This document shows, piece after piece, positions 15,421 to 24,083 of a stretch of 64,000 nucleotides of DNA. This stretch comes from DASRFA01 sp035651755 (GTDB lineage Bacteria; Desulfobacterota; Binatia; UBA12015): assembly GCA_035651755.1 (NCBI GenBank), contig DASRFA010000018.1, positions 154,856-218,855 on the forward strand, read 5' to 3'. Below the pieces are notes generated by a model, which worked only from the letters and a program-made list of their open reading frames with translations, did no database searches and was not told the origin of the DNA. The translations under genes and the position numbers were made by a program. The first letter of the stretch is position 1. The number at the start of each line of letters is the position of its first letter.

Positions 15421-18048
15421 ATGAAAAAGATTCTGGTCGGTGCTGCGGTGATGCTGATTTCGTTCGCTGCTCAGGCACGGGCGGGAACGTTCTTCGGCGC
15501 ACTCAGCAACTTCGATGCGGTGAACGACACGGGCTCGACGTGCCACGGGTTCGAGATCGAGCTGGATGACATCCATTCGCAGGACGTGACGTACACGTTC
15601 CAGTTTCAACGCTATGGCATTCCGAAGATCACCGAGGACACGTACCTCGATCCGAACAACGTCTCCCATCCGAGAACGTTCGTCCGCTGGATGAGCACGT
15701 ACGATCAGGTGGCGCACGTGTTCACCCAGAGGACCCTGCCGGCTGCGGCGGGATTCATGAACACGGGTGGGCATCTCTGCTTCGGAGCGAATGTCGTGAA
15801 CGGCTCGCCCTACGACCTCGCCGGGTGCGAGCACTTCGGGCTCGGCACGCTCAAGAATCCGTCGAATACCGTCTACCGCTGGATGCAGGAGGACCCGGCG
15901 ACGCCAGGGAACTTGATCGCGCTGGGCAACCCGGTCACCATTCCCGCGCCGGTGTGGACCGTTCCCGCCGGCCCGAATCCGGTCGTGGCAGCCGTCATCC
16001 CCGTACCGCCGCCGCCGGCGGTGGTGCCGGTGCCGTACGAGCCGAACGCCGAGTTCGGCGTCGCCGTGTGGGCGAAGGTCTTCGAGACCGAGTCGCCGGA
16101 CAAGGCGGATCTCGATCACCTCACCTCCGACGACCCGGCCGTGCCCGGAAACGACGGGCCGGTACCGAACCCGAACGCGGTGACCGAGATCGAGTGGCAG
16201 ATCCTCCAGACCGACTCGATGAACCCGACCGTCAACGAGCTGAAGTCGGAACGGCCGCTCGGCAACGGCAACGAGTCGGTGACGCGGCGGTACGAGTTCT
16301 ACCAGTACGTCGGCCAGTACGATGTCGGCCCCCCCGGCGGCGAGCCCGGGACCAACGAGGCGCTCTGCCCGAATGTCGCTGCGGATGGCGTGCACGGAAC
16401 GGTGAGCACGACCGGTGGCTTGGATTGCAGCGGAATGGTCGTCGTCGGCAACTACATCGGTGCGCAGAACGCCGCCGTCGACGTGGGGCTGCCGTTGAGC
16501 GCCAACGGTGCCCAACTGAACCACGGCGAGGTGGGCGTCCAGTATCCCGATCGACCGCTCATCTTCGGCGGAAGCGGCGGGCCGTACAGCGTCTTCTTCT
16601 CGGGTCCAGGCACCCTGCCGGCCACGGACCCGGGAAACGAGTTCACCCTCGACGCGGTCACCGGCGTGCTGCATGGCGGAACGCCCAACGGGACCGGTCT
16701 CGCCACGTTCGACATCCATGCCACGGATCTCGCCGATCCGTCGCAGCCTCCCCTGGCAGCGACCTTCAACATCCTGGTCGTTCCGGCGGTGGCGGTCGAC
16801 GACATCGCAATCCCGAATGGAACCGCCCACGTCGCGACGGCCGTCAATCTCACGGCATCGGGCGGCGAGACCCCGTTTACGTGGTCGATCGTGTCTCATA
16901 GCCCGACCCTGCAGGCTTCGGTCGTCGGGAACACGCTCTCGTTGACCGCTCCCGCGGACGGCCTCTTCAGCGTCGAGCTCGCCGTGGCCGACAGCCTCGG
17001 CGGCACCAACTCGAGAAGCCTGTCGTACAACGTCGGAGGTGTCGCCGGGTGCGGCGATCACGCTGTGGAGGCGGGTGAGCAGTGCGACGACGGCGCCGAG
17101 AACGGCACGCTCGCGTCGTGCTGCACCGCCGATTGCCACTTCAAGTCGATCGGGACGATCTGCGCGGACGACGGCAATGCCTGCACCGTGGACGCGTGTG
17201 ACGGCGCCAGCGCGATCTGCCAGCATTCTGCGGGCAATCCCGGCGCGGTCTGTCGTCCGAGCCAGGGCGTGTGCGACATCGAGGAAACCTGCGACGGTGC
17301 CAGCCCTGACTGCCCGGGCAATGCGTTCGAGCCCGGCACGGTGGTTTGCGGAGTGTCGGCAGGACCGTGCGACGTCGCCGCGACGTGCAGCGGTGCGGAC
17401 CCGTCGTGTCCGCCCAACGGGACGCGTCCCGACTCGGACGGCGACGGCCAGTGCGACGCGATCGACGTTTGCACCAACGTCGCCGGTGGCCAGAACTTCG
17501 TTGCGACCAATCCCAAGCCGAAGCTGATGGTCGGCAACGTCAACAACGACACGGTCCCGGACAACGACAAGTTCAACCTGAGCGGCGCGTTCGTGATCGC
17601 CGGTGCGCCGCCGTTCTCCAGCATCGACCCCATCACGAACGGCGCGCGCGTGATCATCAAGAACGGCTCGGGGATCGTGCGGATCGACGCGGTGGTGCCC
17701 GGGGGCGCGCTTACGGGACACGGCACCCGCGGCTGGAAGCTCAGCAAGTCGGGGAAGAACTGGACGTACGACGACCTGACCGGCTCGCTGCAGTCGGGGA
17801 TCACGAGCGTGAGGATCATCGACAAGAGCCAGATCACGTCGAAGAATCCCGAGCCCGGGCGCGTGCAGGTGACGGTGAAGGGAATGAAGAGCAGCTACCC
17901 GGTGGTCGCGGCTGATGACCCCCTGAACGGAGCGGTGATCCTCGGCGGCCAGTCGCAAGCGGAAGCGGGATACTGCGGCGAGACCACGTTCGGCGTGGGG
18001 AACTGCGTCTTCAACCACAAGGGGACCGCGATCACCTGCAAGCCGTAG
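15421..18048 (+). CDS. Large secreted Cys-rich surface protein
   Basis: An 875-residue exported protein. The signal peptide MKKILVGAAVMLISFAAQARA is cut near residue 21. Then come an N-terminal beta-rich domain (to about 190), a Pro-rich linker (PVPPPPAVVPVP), a second domain (205-370), an Ig/cadherin-like section (about 380-540) and a disulfide-rich region (541-690) with CGDHAVEAGEQCDDG and DGNACTVDACDGAS repeats. The C-terminal domain (690-875) has regular Asp/Asn-Gly turns. The Cys repeats resemble the myxococcal Cys-rich (DUF4215-type) and disintegrin-like repeats of deltaproteobacterial surface proteins. Start and ribosome binding site (GGGGGGAC) are clear. Binding partner and function are unknown. 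Confidence 0.9.
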   Translation: MKKILVGAAVMLISFAAQARAGTFFGALSNFDAVNDTGSTCHGFEIELDDIHSQDVTYTFQFQRYGIPKITEDTYLDPNNVSHPRTFVRWMSTYDQVAHVFTQRTLPAAAGFMNTGGHLCFGANVVNGSPYDLAGCEHFGLGTLKNPSNTVYRWMQEDPATPGNLIALGNPVTIPAPVWTVPAGPNPVVAAVIPVPPPPAVVPVPYEPNAEFGVAVWAKVFETESPDKADLDHLTSDDPAVPGNDGPVPNPNAVTEIEWQILQTDSMNPTVNELKSERPLGNGNESVTRRYEFYQYVGQYDVGPPGGEPGTNEALCPNVAADGVHGTVSTTGGLDCSGMVVVGNYIGAQNAAVDVGLPLSANGAQLNHGEVGVQYPDRPLIFGGSGGPYSVFFSGPGTLPATDPGNEFTLDAVTGVLHGGTPNGTGLATFDIHATDLADPSQPPLAATFNILVVPAVAVDDIAIPNGTAHVATAVNLTASGGETPFTWSIVSHSPTLQASVVGNTLSLTAPADGLFSVELAVADSLGGTNSRSLSYNVGGVAGCGDHAVEAGEQCDDGAENGTLASCCTADCHFKSIGTICADDGNACTVDACDGASAICQHSAGNPGAVCRPSQGVCDIEETCDGASPDCPGNAFEPGTVVCGVSAGPCDVAATCSGADPSCPPNGTRPDSDGDGQCDAIDVCTNVAGGQNFVATNPKPKLMVGNVNNDTVPDNDKFNLSGAFVIAGAPPFSSIDPITNGARVIIKNGSGIVRIDAVVPGGALTGHGTRGWKLSKSGKNWTYDDLTGSLQSGITSVRIIDKSQITSKNPEPGRVQVTVKGMKSSYPVVAADDPLNGAVILGGQSQAEAGYCGETTFGVGNCVFNHKGTAITCKP

Positions 18049-18075
18049 TCCGCTAGTCGTCGTTCCGTTCGAGCT

Positions 18076-18109
18076 GTGGGGCGTCCGGCACGAGTGCCGG
18101 ACGCCCCAC
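18076..18109. terminator. Perfect 16-bp GC hairpin between convergent genes
   Basis: Arms GTGGGGCGTCCGGCAC and GTGCCGGACGCCCCAC face each other around a 2-base centre. It lies 28 bp after the secreted-protein stop and 63 bp from the stop of the facing alcohol dehydrogenase. There is no T-tract, so it is either a bidirectional hairpin or a transcript-stabilising end. Confidence 0.65.
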
Positions 18110-18172
18110 CTGCATTCCGGCGCGGTCGCCGCATTGCCGTTGGCGCGGCGACGGCTCGGATGCGGCGCCGTC

Positions 18173-19282
18173 CTAGCGCGCCGACCCCATCGCGAGCACC
18201 GTCCGGATGCCGCGGCTCGCGCGCAGGTCGGCGAGCGCGTCGTTGATCTCGGCGAGCGGGCGGCGCGCGGTCACGAGGGCCTCCAGGTCGAGCCGGCCGG
18301 CTCGCCACAGAGCGAGGAGCCGCGGGATCTCGCGCAGCGAGTTCGAGCTTCCGAGCGTGCAGCCGAGGAGCTTCTTCTCGCTGACGGTGAAGAGCGCGGC
18401 GGGCGCGATCGTGATCGCCTCGTCGATCGGCGGCGCGCCGACCGCGACCGTCGTGCCGCCGTTCCGGGTGGCGCGGAGCGCGTCCTGGACGAGGCTCGCG
18501 CGGCCGACCGCGTCGAACGCGTAGTCCGCCCCGACCTCCGTCAGCTCGAACGTCCGCGACACGACGTCCGCCGCGCGCGGATCGATCGCGTCGGTCGCGC
18601 CGAAGCGGAGCGCGACCTGGCGTCTTGCGGCCACCGGATCGACGGCGATGATGCGGCTCGCGCCCGCGACGCGCGCGCCCTGGACGATCGAGAGCCCGAC
18701 GCCGCCGAGGCCGAGCACCAGGACGGTCGCGCCGGGCTCGACGCGCGCCGTGTTCAGCACCGCGCCGACGCCCGTCTGGACGGCGCAGCCGAGGACGCAC
18801 GCGACGTCGAGCGGGACGTCGTCCGCCACCTTCACGGCGCCGGTCGCGGGCGTGAGCACGTACTCCGCGAACGCGCCGACGCCGACGCCGCGGTAGACCG
18901 GCGCCCCGCCGCGCGAGAGGCCGGTCGTGCCGTCGGGAAGCGCGCTCGTCTGGATCCCGGTCGCGTTCACGCACACGCCGGGCTCGCCGCGCACGCACCA
19001 GTAGCACGTCCCGCACGGCGGGATCGGCGTGAGGACCACGTGATCGCCCGGAGCGAGCCCCTTCACGTCCGCCCCGACCGCGTCGACGACGCCAGCGGCC
19101 TCGTGCCCCAGGACCACGGGGGTCAAGCTCGGAAACACCCCGTCCGCGATGCTCAGGTCGGAATGGCACACTCCACAGTGCTCGACGCGCACCCGCACCT
19201 GCCCGGCGGACGGCTCGCCGATCACGACGTCGTCGTAGATCGCGAGCGGCTGGCCCCCGGCCTCGAGAAGAGCGGCTCTCAT
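18173..19282 (-). CDS. Zinc-dependent alcohol dehydrogenase (MDR, class III type)
   Basis: A 369-residue medium-chain dehydrogenase. Catalytic zinc ligands lie in VEHCGVCHSDLS near residue 37 and GHEAAG near 60. The structural zinc loop has four Cys in PCGTCYWCVRGEPGVC near 91-106. The NAD site is VLVLGLGGVGLSIVQGA near 190-206. Overall it resembles class III/long-chain alcohol dehydrogenases that oxidise alcohols to aldehydes in the cytoplasm. The start MRAALLEAGG at 19282 fits the family. It is divergent from the hypothetical gene at 19394, about 110 bp away. Confidence 0.95.
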   Translation of the reverse strand: MRAALLEAGGQPLAIYDDVVIGEPSAGQVRVRVEHCGVCHSDLSIADGVFPSLTPVVLGHEAAGVVDAVGADVKGLAPGDHVVLTPIPPCGTCYWCVRGEPGVCVNATGIQTSALPDGTTGLSRGGAPVYRGVGVGAFAEYVLTPATGAVKVADDVPLDVACVLGCAVQTGVGAVLNTARVEPGATVLVLGLGGVGLSIVQGARVAGASRIIAVDPVAARRQVALRFGATDAIDPRAADVVSRTFELTEVGADYAFDAVGRASLVQDALRATRNGGTTVAVGAPPIDEAITIAPAALFTVSEKKLLGCTLGSSNSLREIPRLLALWRAGRLDLEALVTARRPLAEINDALADLRASRGIRTVLAMGSAR

Positions 19283-19393
19283 GGGCTGCTTGGACCCGTC
19301 GCGACCGCGCGAGTCAAGCGCGCGGCCCCGCGCCTCGCCCGCGGTTGCGGCGATACGGCGGATGCGGCAAGGCTCGTCGCCGGAGGTCGCGCC

Positions 19394-20188
19394 ATGAAGC
19401 AGTCCACGCATCCGGTCGAGGTCGGCAGCATGCTCTTCACGATCGTCGACCCGCACGTCGGCCACGAGGTCGCCTACAACCGATGGTACGAGCGCGACCA
19501 CTTCTACGCCGGCTGCCTGGTGGGCCCGTGGCTCTTCTCGGGCGGCCGCTGGGTCGCGACGCGGGCGGAGAAGGCGCTGCGCTTCCCCGAGGACAGCCCG
19601 CTCGCGAAGCCGACGGTGAAGGCCGGGTCGTACGTCGCGATCTACTGGATCCACGCCGGCCACCACGACGACTACCAGTCGTGGGGCAACAAGCAGGCGC
19701 ACTGGCTCTACCAGAACGGTCGCGGCTTCAACGAGCGGACGCACGTCCACACGCTCCTCTACACGCTCGACTGGGTGCACTATCGCGATGCGGATCCGGT
19801 GCCGCTGCCGCTCGCGCTCGACCACCGCTTCGCGGGCCTCGCGACCGTCGCGGTGCTGCGCGCGCCCGGCGTCCCGCAGGAGCGCCTCGATGCGTGGCTC
19901 CGCGAGCGCTACCTGCGGGAGTTCCTCCCGGGCTCGCCGATCGCGATGTGCGCGACCTGGTCGCCGATCCCGCAGGGAGAAGCGCCGATGGCGATCCCGA
20001 AGGTCGAGAACACCGATCGCCTGGACATGCAGCTCTGGTTCACCGACGAGCCCGCGGCCTCGACGTGGGACCGCTTCCGGCGCTACGCGAGCGACCTCGC
20101 GGAGAGCGGCCTCGGGCAGGTCGCGTTCGCGTCGCCGTGGCGCGGCACCGTCATCGGAACCGATCGCTACACCGACGAGCTCTGGTAG
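19394..20188 (+). CDS. Conserved hypothetical protein, possible tandem ferredoxin-like (EthD/Dabb-type) fold
   Basis: A 264-residue soluble protein of unknown function. It begins MKQSTHPVEVGSMLFTIVDP and has AYNRWYERDHFYAGCLVGPW near residue 30. The W-RDH pattern followed by a Gly-rich strand resembles EthD-like dimeric alpha/beta barrel proteins. A second similar strand set lies after residue 150. Many Trp, Tyr and His residues are present. The ATG at 19394 follows GGAGGTCGC, a good ribosome binding site. The neighbouring alcohol dehydrogenase is divergent, so a shared promoter region is possible. The fold assignment is tentative. Confidence 0.83.
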   Translation: MKQSTHPVEVGSMLFTIVDPHVGHEVAYNRWYERDHFYAGCLVGPWLFSGGRWVATRAEKALRFPEDSPLAKPTVKAGSYVAIYWIHAGHHDDYQSWGNKQAHWLYQNGRGFNERTHVHTLLYTLDWVHYRDADPVPLPLALDHRFAGLATVAVLRAPGVPQERLDAWLRERYLREFLPGSPIAMCATWSPIPQGEAPMAIPKVENTDRLDMQLWFTDEPAASTWDRFRRYASDLAESGLGQVAFASPWRGTVIGTDRYTDELW

Positions 20189-20293
20189 CGATCGACGCGG
20201 GCATCTCGAATCGCGCACCCGCTCCCCCGGCCGGACGCGCGCGGGGGTATGCAGCCCGCGGCGCCCGACCGGGGAACACCGCCCCGCCGCCCC

Positions 20294-21871
20294 TCAGGGG
20301 AGGCCGGGTAGACCGACCAGACCCGAAAGATCGACGCTGCCGCCCGCGCTGATCGCGCCCGGTCCCGGCAAGCCGGCGAACGAATCGATGAAGCTTCCCG
20401 TCGCGGGGATGCAGAAGCTGGCCGCCAGGCGCATGTCGAGCAGGCTCGAGCCGCTGCCGGCGCCCTGGCCCATCTCCACGATGGAACGCGCGTCGGAGAT
20501 GCCGAAGGCGCCCTCGCTGAACTGGCCCGGACAGAAGTGACCCTGCGCGTCGGCGGTCAACGTCGACGTGCCGGTCGTCAGTTGCGGAATCGGTACGACG
20601 AGCGCGCCGATGTACTGGGTGTCGAGGGGCGGGCAATCGTTGGAGGTGTTCGCCGGACCGATCGGCGTGCAATCCAAGCCCGTGCGCTTGCCCGCCGTGC
20701 ACAGGCCGCCTTCGCAGGTCGGGCAGGGCGACGTCGGGTTGCTCGTCAAGTAAACGCGGGCCGAGATCGTGGTGGCGAACGTCGCCTGCTGGTTCAGCAG
20801 GTTCACGCTCCCGCAGAGGTCGGTGAGGAAGGCGTTGACGGCGCACGCCGACAGGAAGTCGTTCGGGACCGGCACGGGCGGCCCGAAGAAGCAGTTGCCG
20901 TCGAGCTGGCAGCTCCCGACGGCGCCGGTGCCGCAGTCGTCGTCCGACGAGCACGCGCCGTTCCCGTCGGTCCCGGCGCCGCCGTTCAGGCAATGGCGTC
21001 CCGGCCCTGCGCCCTTGGTGCAGTTTTGCGGCCCATCGCCCGGCGATCCGCCGAGGACGATCGTCGGGAGGCCGATGCCGACGACGGCCAGCTTCGCGAC
21101 GCCGCCCGGGATGAGCATCTGGGGCGGCAGCGCGCCCGTCAGCAAGCAGCCGGCGCCGATGTCGGCGAGCTTGGTGCCCGAGCCGTCGTCGATCCGGCCC
21201 GACAGCGGCGGGGCCGGCGGCGGATTGCCCTGGGCGCCGCCGCAATCGCTCGTGCCCGCCGTCGTCGTGAGCGGCGCCTCGGCGATCGGCGGCAGGCCGA
21301 CCAGGGCCTGGCAGAAGTCGGGGGGCGTCGGCGACGGCGAAGGAGTCGGCGTCGCGGTCGGAACCGGCGTCGGAGGCGGTGTCGGCGACGGCGTCGGCGT
21401 CGGAAGCGGGGCGCAGCCCGTCAGCGTGCAGGCATCGCAGCAGCTCGAGAAGTTCCCGACGCACGCCCTGCCGCCGGACGGCGCGCGACAGGCGCCGGCG
21501 TTCCGCTTCACCTGGCAAGACGTCTTCCCGCTGCGATTGGTCACGCAGCAGGTCACCGCGCCGCTACGGCCGCACGTCGAGCGGCTCGCGCACTTCTGCA
21601 CCGACGATTGACAGCTCGGCGCCAGCGCGCCGGTCGCGACCGCCGCTTGCGCCACCTGGCGCGCGCACTTGACGTAGTCCGAATGCTTGACGGCGCTCGC
21701 GCAGGAGCACTGGGCCTGCACCTGGGCGCGCGTGGCGGCGACGGCGGCGGCGTCGCCCGGCGCATCGCCGCAGCGGGCGTGCGCCGCGGACGCGGCGAAA
21801 AGGATTCCCGCCGCGAGCGCGGCGGCTCGGAATGCGGTGCGTAGTGCGAGAAGCGAGCGAAATGCCGCCAT
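20294..21871 (-). CDS. Secreted protein with Cys-rich head and Thr-Pro linker
   Basis: A 525-residue exported protein. The signal peptide ends in ASAAHA near residue 32. An N-terminal Cys-rich region (34-140) has CSCASAVKHSDYVKCARQ and CVTNRSGKTSCQV, a head module that recurs in secreted proteins of this kind of genome. Next is a PTPTPSPTPPPTP linker (about 158-185), then a long Gly/Thr-rich domain with further Cys pairs (CSSDDDCG, CPTCEGGLC). No membrane anchor is seen at the C-terminus. The ATG at 21871 is preceded by GGAGGG. It is probably cell-surface or extracellular; function unknown. Confidence 0.88.
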   Translation of the reverse strand: MAAFRSLLALRTAFRAAALAAGILFAASAAHARCGDAPGDAAAVAATRAQVQAQCSCASAVKHSDYVKCARQVAQAAVATGALAPSCQSSVQKCASRSTCGRSGAVTCCVTNRSGKTSCQVKRNAGACRAPSGGRACVGNFSSCCDACTLTGCAPLPTPTPSPTPPPTPVPTATPTPSPSPTPPDFCQALVGLPPIAEAPLTTTAGTSDCGGAQGNPPPAPPLSGRIDDGSGTKLADIGAGCLLTGALPPQMLIPGGVAKLAVVGIGLPTIVLGGSPGDGPQNCTKGAGPGRHCLNGGAGTDGNGACSSDDDCGTGAVGSCQLDGNCFFGPPVPVPNDFLSACAVNAFLTDLCGSVNLLNQQATFATTISARVYLTSNPTSPCPTCEGGLCTAGKRTGLDCTPIGPANTSNDCPPLDTQYIGALVVPIPQLTTGTSTLTADAQGHFCPGQFSEGAFGISDARSIVEMGQGAGSGSSLLDMRLAASFCIPATGSFIDSFAGLPGPGAISAGGSVDLSGLVGLPGLP

Positions 21872-22104
21872 GCAGCCCTCCGTTGTGAGACCACTGCCGT
21901 CGATCGAAATTTGCCCGGGCGCACTTTGACGGCTGGTACGTCGCGCCATCAATACGGGTTTCTACGGCGCGCGGTACGTGATCGCCCCGGCAGCGCGCGC
22001 GGCTCGCAATGCAGGGCGGATCGCGATAGCGAGCGGGCGGCGACGCGCGGGGCGAGACGCGCGCGTCGGCGGAGCGCGACCGCACGGGGAGGGGAGGACC
22101 AGCG

Positions 22105-23640
22105 ATGGCCGACCGCGAGGCGCGGCGGGCGGGACGACCGTCGGACCGCGAGCGGCTTCACGAGCTCGGCTACGCGCAGGAGCTCCGGCGCCACATGACG
22201 GCGTTTTCGAATTTCGCCGTCTCGTTCACGATCATCTCGATCCTCTCCGGGTGCCTCACGCTCTACGGGTTCGGGATGACGACCGGCGGGCCCGCCGTCA
22301 TCGTCTGGGGCTGGCCCGTGGTCGGGATCATGACGCTCTTCGTCGGGCTCGCGATGGCGGAGGTGTGCTCGAGCTACCCGACCGCGGGCGGCCTCTACTA
22401 CTGGGCGGCGAAGCTGGCGCCCGCCAACGGGCCCGCGTGGTCGTGGTTCACCGGCTGGTTCAACTTCCTCGGCCAGGTGGCGGTGACCGCGGGCATCGAC
22501 TTCGGAGCCGCCTCGTTCCTGAACGCCCTCCTCGACCTCCGCTTCGGCTTCGCGGCGACCCCGCCGCACACGATCGGCCTGTTCGCGACGATCCTCGTGC
22601 TGCACGGCGCGCTCAACGCGTTCGGTGTCCGCGTCGTCGCGCTCCTCAACGACGTGAGCGTCTGGTGGCACCTGCTCGGGGTGCTCGCGATCGTCGCGAC
22701 GCTGGCGCTCCTTCCCGAGCGGCACCAGAGCGCGTCCTTCGTCTTCGGCGGCTTCGTCAATCGCACCGGGTTCGACTCGAGCGCCTACGTCGTCCTGCTC
22801 GGTCTCCTCGTCGCGCAGTACACCTTCACCGGCTACGACGCGTCCGCGCACATGACCGAGGAGACGCACGACGCGGCGGTCGCCGGGCCGCGCGCGATCG
22901 TGCTGTCGATCGCGGTGTCGCTGGTCGCCGGCTGGGTCCTTCTCGTCGGCGTCACGTTCGCGATCCAGAGCTACGACGGCGCGCTCGCGAGCCCGACCGG
23001 CGTCCCGCCGGCGCAGATCTTCATCGACGCCGTCGGCGAGGATCTCGGCGAGCTTCTGCTCGTGATCGCGATCGGCGCGCAACTCTTCTGCGGCATGGCG
23101 TCGATCACCGCCAACTCGCGCATGATCTACGCGTTCTCGCGCGACGGGGCGCTCCCGGGCTCCGCCTTCTGGCATCGCATCAACCCGCGCACCCGCACCC
23201 CGACCAACGCGATCTGGCTCGCGGCGGCGGGCGCGTTCGCGCTCGGCCTGCCGTACCTCTGGAACGCGACCGCGTACGCCGCGGTCACGTCGATCGCGGT
23301 CATCGGGCTCTACATCGCGTACGTGCTGCCGACCTGGCTGCGACTCCGCCGCGGCGACGCGTTCGAGCGCGGGCCGTGGCACCTCGGGCGCTTCGGCCGG
23401 CCGGTCGGGGCGATCGCGGTCGCGTGGGTCGCGTTCATCTCGGTGCTCTTCATGCTGCCGACCGTGAGCCCGGTCACGTGGGCGACCTTCAACTACACGC
23501 CGCTCGCCGTCCTCGCCGTCGTCGGCTTCGCGGGCGTCTGGTGGGTCGCGTCCGCGCGCCACTGGTACCGCGGCCCGAAGGTGCAGGGCACGCCCGCGGA
23601 GCTCGCGGCGATCGAGCGCGATCTCGAGCTGCGCGCGTGA
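22105..23640 (+). CDS. Amino acid permease, APC superfamily (GABA/choline-type)
   Basis: A 511-residue transporter with about 12 hydrophobic segments. The TM1 region FAVSFTIISILSGCLTLYG with its unwound Gly (residues 38-56) and the PTAGGLYYWAAKLAP segment near 92-106 are typical of the ACT branch of the APC family. So is the YTFTGYDASAHMTEET motif in TM6 near 234-249. These carriers import amino acids, gamma-aminobutyrate or choline using ion gradients. The start has the context GGGGAGGACCAGCG. The small gene 23697 follows after 56 bp. Confidence 0.93.
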   Translation: MADREARRAGRPSDRERLHELGYAQELRRHMTAFSNFAVSFTIISILSGCLTLYGFGMTTGGPAVIVWGWPVVGIMTLFVGLAMAEVCSSYPTAGGLYYWAAKLAPANGPAWSWFTGWFNFLGQVAVTAGIDFGAASFLNALLDLRFGFAATPPHTIGLFATILVLHGALNAFGVRVVALLNDVSVWWHLLGVLAIVATLALLPERHQSASFVFGGFVNRTGFDSSAYVVLLGLLVAQYTFTGYDASAHMTEETHDAAVAGPRAIVLSIAVSLVAGWVLLVGVTFAIQSYDGALASPTGVPPAQIFIDAVGEDLGELLLVIAIGAQLFCGMASITANSRMIYAFSRDGALPGSAFWHRINPRTRTPTNAIWLAAAGAFALGLPYLWNATAYAAVTSIAVIGLYIAYVLPTWLRLRRGDAFERGPWHLGRFGRPVGAIAVAWVAFISVLFMLPTVSPVTWATFNYTPLAVLAVVGFAGVWWVASARHWYRGPKVQGTPAELAAIERDLELRA

Positions 23641-23696
23641 GGACCGCGAGGTGCCCGCCTTGATCGCGGGTGGGGTCCGCGGATAGGAGGGCGTCC

Positions 23697-24065
23697 ATGA
23701 ACCTCGAGAACCTCGGCCACGACGAACGGATCGCGCTGGTCGCGCTCCTCGAGTTCGTCGGAGAGTCGAACGCGGAGATGACGGACGAGGAGTCCGAGCG
23801 CATCGCGCACGTCGCGGAGCACCTCGGCTCGGAGCGCTATCGCGAGATCGCGCGCGAGGCCGACGAGCGCTGCCGCGACGAGCAGTCGCTGCGCGCCGTG
23901 CTGAGATCGGTCGCGCGCCAGGACGCCCGCGAGCTCATCTACGCGACCGCCCTCGACGTCGCCGCCGGCGACGCCATCCAGAAGCGCGAGGCGGAGCTGC
24001 TCGACTGGCTCGCCGCCGAGTGGCAGATCGCCGTCACGTTCGACGAGCCCGAAGAAGACGACTGA
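23697..24065 (+). CDS. Small acidic helical protein, TerB-like (tentative)
   Basis: A 122-residue, strongly acidic, all-helical protein without Cys-based motifs or a signal peptide. It begins MNLENLGHDERIALVALLEF and carries SNAEMTDEESERIAHVAEHLG. This is similar in layout to TerB-fold proteins, where an acidic E--EE loop follows the first helix. The ATG at 23697 follows GGATAGGAGGGCG. It is likely in the same transcript as the permease gene. I am unsure about the fold and have no function to propose. Confidence 0.78.
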   Translation: MNLENLGHDERIALVALLEFVGESNAEMTDEESERIAHVAEHLGSERYREIAREADERCRDEQSLRAVLRSVARQDARELIYATALDVAAGDAIQKREAELLDWLAAEWQIAVTFDEPEEDD

Positions 24066-24083
24066 CGCCATCGCGGGCGTCGA

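Noticed and set aside
21949..23562. Open frame of over 500 codons antisense to the amino-acid permease
   Set aside because: Highly charged Arg/Asp/Glu composition typical of antisense to a GC-rich gene; the permease on the plus strand has 12 membrane segments and family motifs.
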